A DNA stretch of 64,000 nt, taken from Channa striata (Eukaryota; Chordata; Actinopteri; Anabantiformes; Channidae). The first letter of the stretch is position 1. Every line of letters begins with the position of its first letter. The DNA is taken from assembly GCA_033026295.1 (NCBI GenBank), contig CM065182.1, positions 8,060,001-8,124,000 on the forward strand, written 5' to 3'. This document shows positions 62,553 to 64,000 of this stretch, piece after piece. A program made the position numbers and the translations under genes. The notes beneath the pieces were generated by a model. The model was not told the DNA's origin. It searched no databases and saw nothing but the letters and a program-made list of their open reading frames with translations.

Positions 62553-63864
62553 TTAAAACATCATGGCATCCAGACCGTCTTCCATGAACTTCTTGTAGAT
62601 GGCCATGAACTTGGCAGTGAAGGCCTCCAGGTGGTAGATGGCTTTGTTTCCCAGCTGTAGCCTGTGTTCATAGTAAGCTGCCATGTGGGCCACCTCTGTC
62701 TTCAGCTGGCCATCACAGTTACTCAGCAACTCTCTTACCAGTCCCTATCAGAGGATCGAGTGATGAAAATGAATAATCATCACTTTAAAATTTACTGCAA
62801 CAGTTTGATGGTAAAGAATGTGCAGTAAACGGTACCTTCATGATGATGTCAGGAGGGATGCAGTGAGTCAGCAGCTCATACAGCCTGGCTCGAACCTCCA
62901 ACAACCTGAACCAAAGACAGAAAGGTTCAGCATTAGCAACATCACAAGTTTAACGAACATTCTGTCTAAGAGAGCCGACAGAACTCTGCCTCCGCACCTC
63001 TGAGGGCTCTGCTGGCTGACGATGGCATTAGCTGTTTCTCTAAGATACACCTCCCAGTCTGTCTCTGGAACATCTTGGTCCACTGAGAATGGATACCTGG
63101 GACAAATTAAGAGGAGTTACACAAGCAGACATTTTACAATTATGTTCAATACTTTATCCACGGTTGTAGAGTAATGACAATTGTGACTACTTACTGTTGC
63201 ACTCTGCAAGCCTCACACATCAAAAGTGCTTTGCGGAGGTTGCAGCCAGACTTCTCGCTGATTTTTTTGGCCAGTTCAGGTGGAAGGAGCAAACCCTCCT
63301 TTTTACATACAGATGTCAGAATACTACAGACCTGGAAAAGAGTAAAAACACAAGGCATAAAAGGAGAAAATTGCTTAGTTGTATGTAGTTCATTTTCAGA
63401 TCTTTGCTAATTACCATCTAAACCTCATCATCATTACCTCTTCTGTGCTCGGCAGAGGAACTCTGATAGCCAGACAACGGCTGCGAATTGGCTCAATGAC
63501 TTTGGAGGTTGAGGTAGAGCAGAGAATAAGACGGCAGGTGACCATGTACTTTTCCATTGTCCGGCGCAGTGCGTGCTGGGCATCCTTTGTGAGTCTGTCC
63601 ACTTCTGTTAGCAACACCACTGAAAAAACAAAGTGTTCTAGTTAAAAGTGGTATTATGATCTGACACAACCAGAACGTCATGTCAATAGAGACAAGCGGG
63701 CCATTTGATCTAAACCAGGCACTAGCATCCACAATTTAAATGCACAAAAGATGATGAGACTCTTACCTTTGAACTCTCTCTGGGTACTTGACTGGATCTG
63801 CTGAGACTGGGCCACAGTTTTAATCAGCTCTTGAATCACCACACAGTCCTGGTTTCCTGCGTCA
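62553..63864 (-). CDS. rfc3: RFC3, replication factor C subunit 3, last six exons (5' part outside the window)
   Basis: RFC3 is a small subunit of the ATP-driven clamp loader that places PCNA on primed DNA. Minus-strand exons: 63864-63767, 63619-63438, 63331-63195, 63096-62998, 62905-62836, 62744-62553, with the TAA stop at 62555-62553; phases agree throughout. The roughly 258 residues seen correspond to the C-terminal two thirds of the usual 356. They start at DAGNQDCVVIQELIKTVAQS, run through the AAA+ part with LLTEVDRLTKDAQHALRRTM and the SRC motif (PIRSRCLAIRVP), then the lid and helical collar (NLRKALLMCEACRVQQ, ETDWEVYLRETANAIVSQQ). The terminus is YKKFMEDGLDAMMF, close to mammalian RFC3. 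The N-terminal exons with the Walker A region lie to the right. Bases 63865-64000 are intron. Confidence 0.95.
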
Positions 63865-64000
63865 CTGCACGACAAAGAACAGAAATACCTGAGTCTCATA
63901 ATATCCAATATTCTGTGCAATGCAGTAGTAAAAAACCTCTTAATAAATTATAAATCTGCAAACCAGAGCTGTCAGATGTAGTAGAAAATAAAAACACTCA

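Noticed and set aside
1..64000. Paralogous identity (FRYL, ZAR1, PDS5A, KLB)
   Set aside because: The PDS5 N-terminus is B-type, RFC3 rather than RFC1 follows klotho, and FRY-type sequence is seen, so the chromosome-13-like block is the better fit.
1..64000. CRISPR arrays, operons, prophage or bacterial systems
   Set aside because: There are no spaced direct repeats of that kind; the window is intron-rich vertebrate DNA.

Overview
The window is nuclear DNA of a teleost fish, probably a spiny-rayed species. It has compact multi-exon vertebrate genes with GT-AG introns, Tc1-like and L2-like transposon relics and a tRNA-derived SINE fragment. It holds five genes that I identify by conserved protein sequence and by gene order: FRY (3' part, + strand, enters from the left edge), ZAR1L (- strand), PDS5B (+), KL/klotho (+) and RFC3 (3' part, - strand, leaves at the right edge). 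This is the order of the human 13q12-13 block. The paralogous 4p block carries FRYL, ZAR1, PDS5A, KLB and RFC1. The PDS5B-type N-terminus and the presence of RFC3 place this window on the chromosome-13 side.

Layout: 1-19824 FRY coding exons (48, splice phases consistent, 2323 codons plus stop); 19825-22200 FRY 3'UTR, convergent with the ZAR1L 3' end; 22788-24811 ZAR1L in four coding exons; 24812-26230 short head-to-head interval; 26231-48316 PDS5B with a non-coding first exon, a 5.4 kb first intron and 34 coding exons; 48317-54296 intergenic, holding a decayed Tc1-like transposon, a (GGGGGT)n tract grown at its edge and a 5'-truncated L2-like LINE; 54297-61554 klotho in 13 coding exons; 61555-62552 convergent 3' ends; 62553-64000 the last six RFC3 exons.

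The five genes do not form one pathway. FRY is a giant HEAT-like scaffold of NDR-kinase and spindle control. ZAR1L is an oocyte mRNA-binding zinc-finger protein. PDS5B regulates cohesin. Klotho is the FGF23 co-receptor. RFC3 is a clamp-loader subunit.

I found no novel gene system. The points most worth a second look are: a local tandem duplication in FRY carrying a stop-interrupted relic of an expected coding exon; a one-base phase break in PDS5B that would remove its AT-hook tail if real; GC-AG introns in FRY and ZAR1L; a 9-nt FRY microexon; changed catalytic residues and an intron-rich structure in klotho; and the absence of BRCA2, N4BP2L1/2 and STARD13 from positions they hold in mammals. 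All identifications come from reading the sequence and remembered family sequences; no database search was run.
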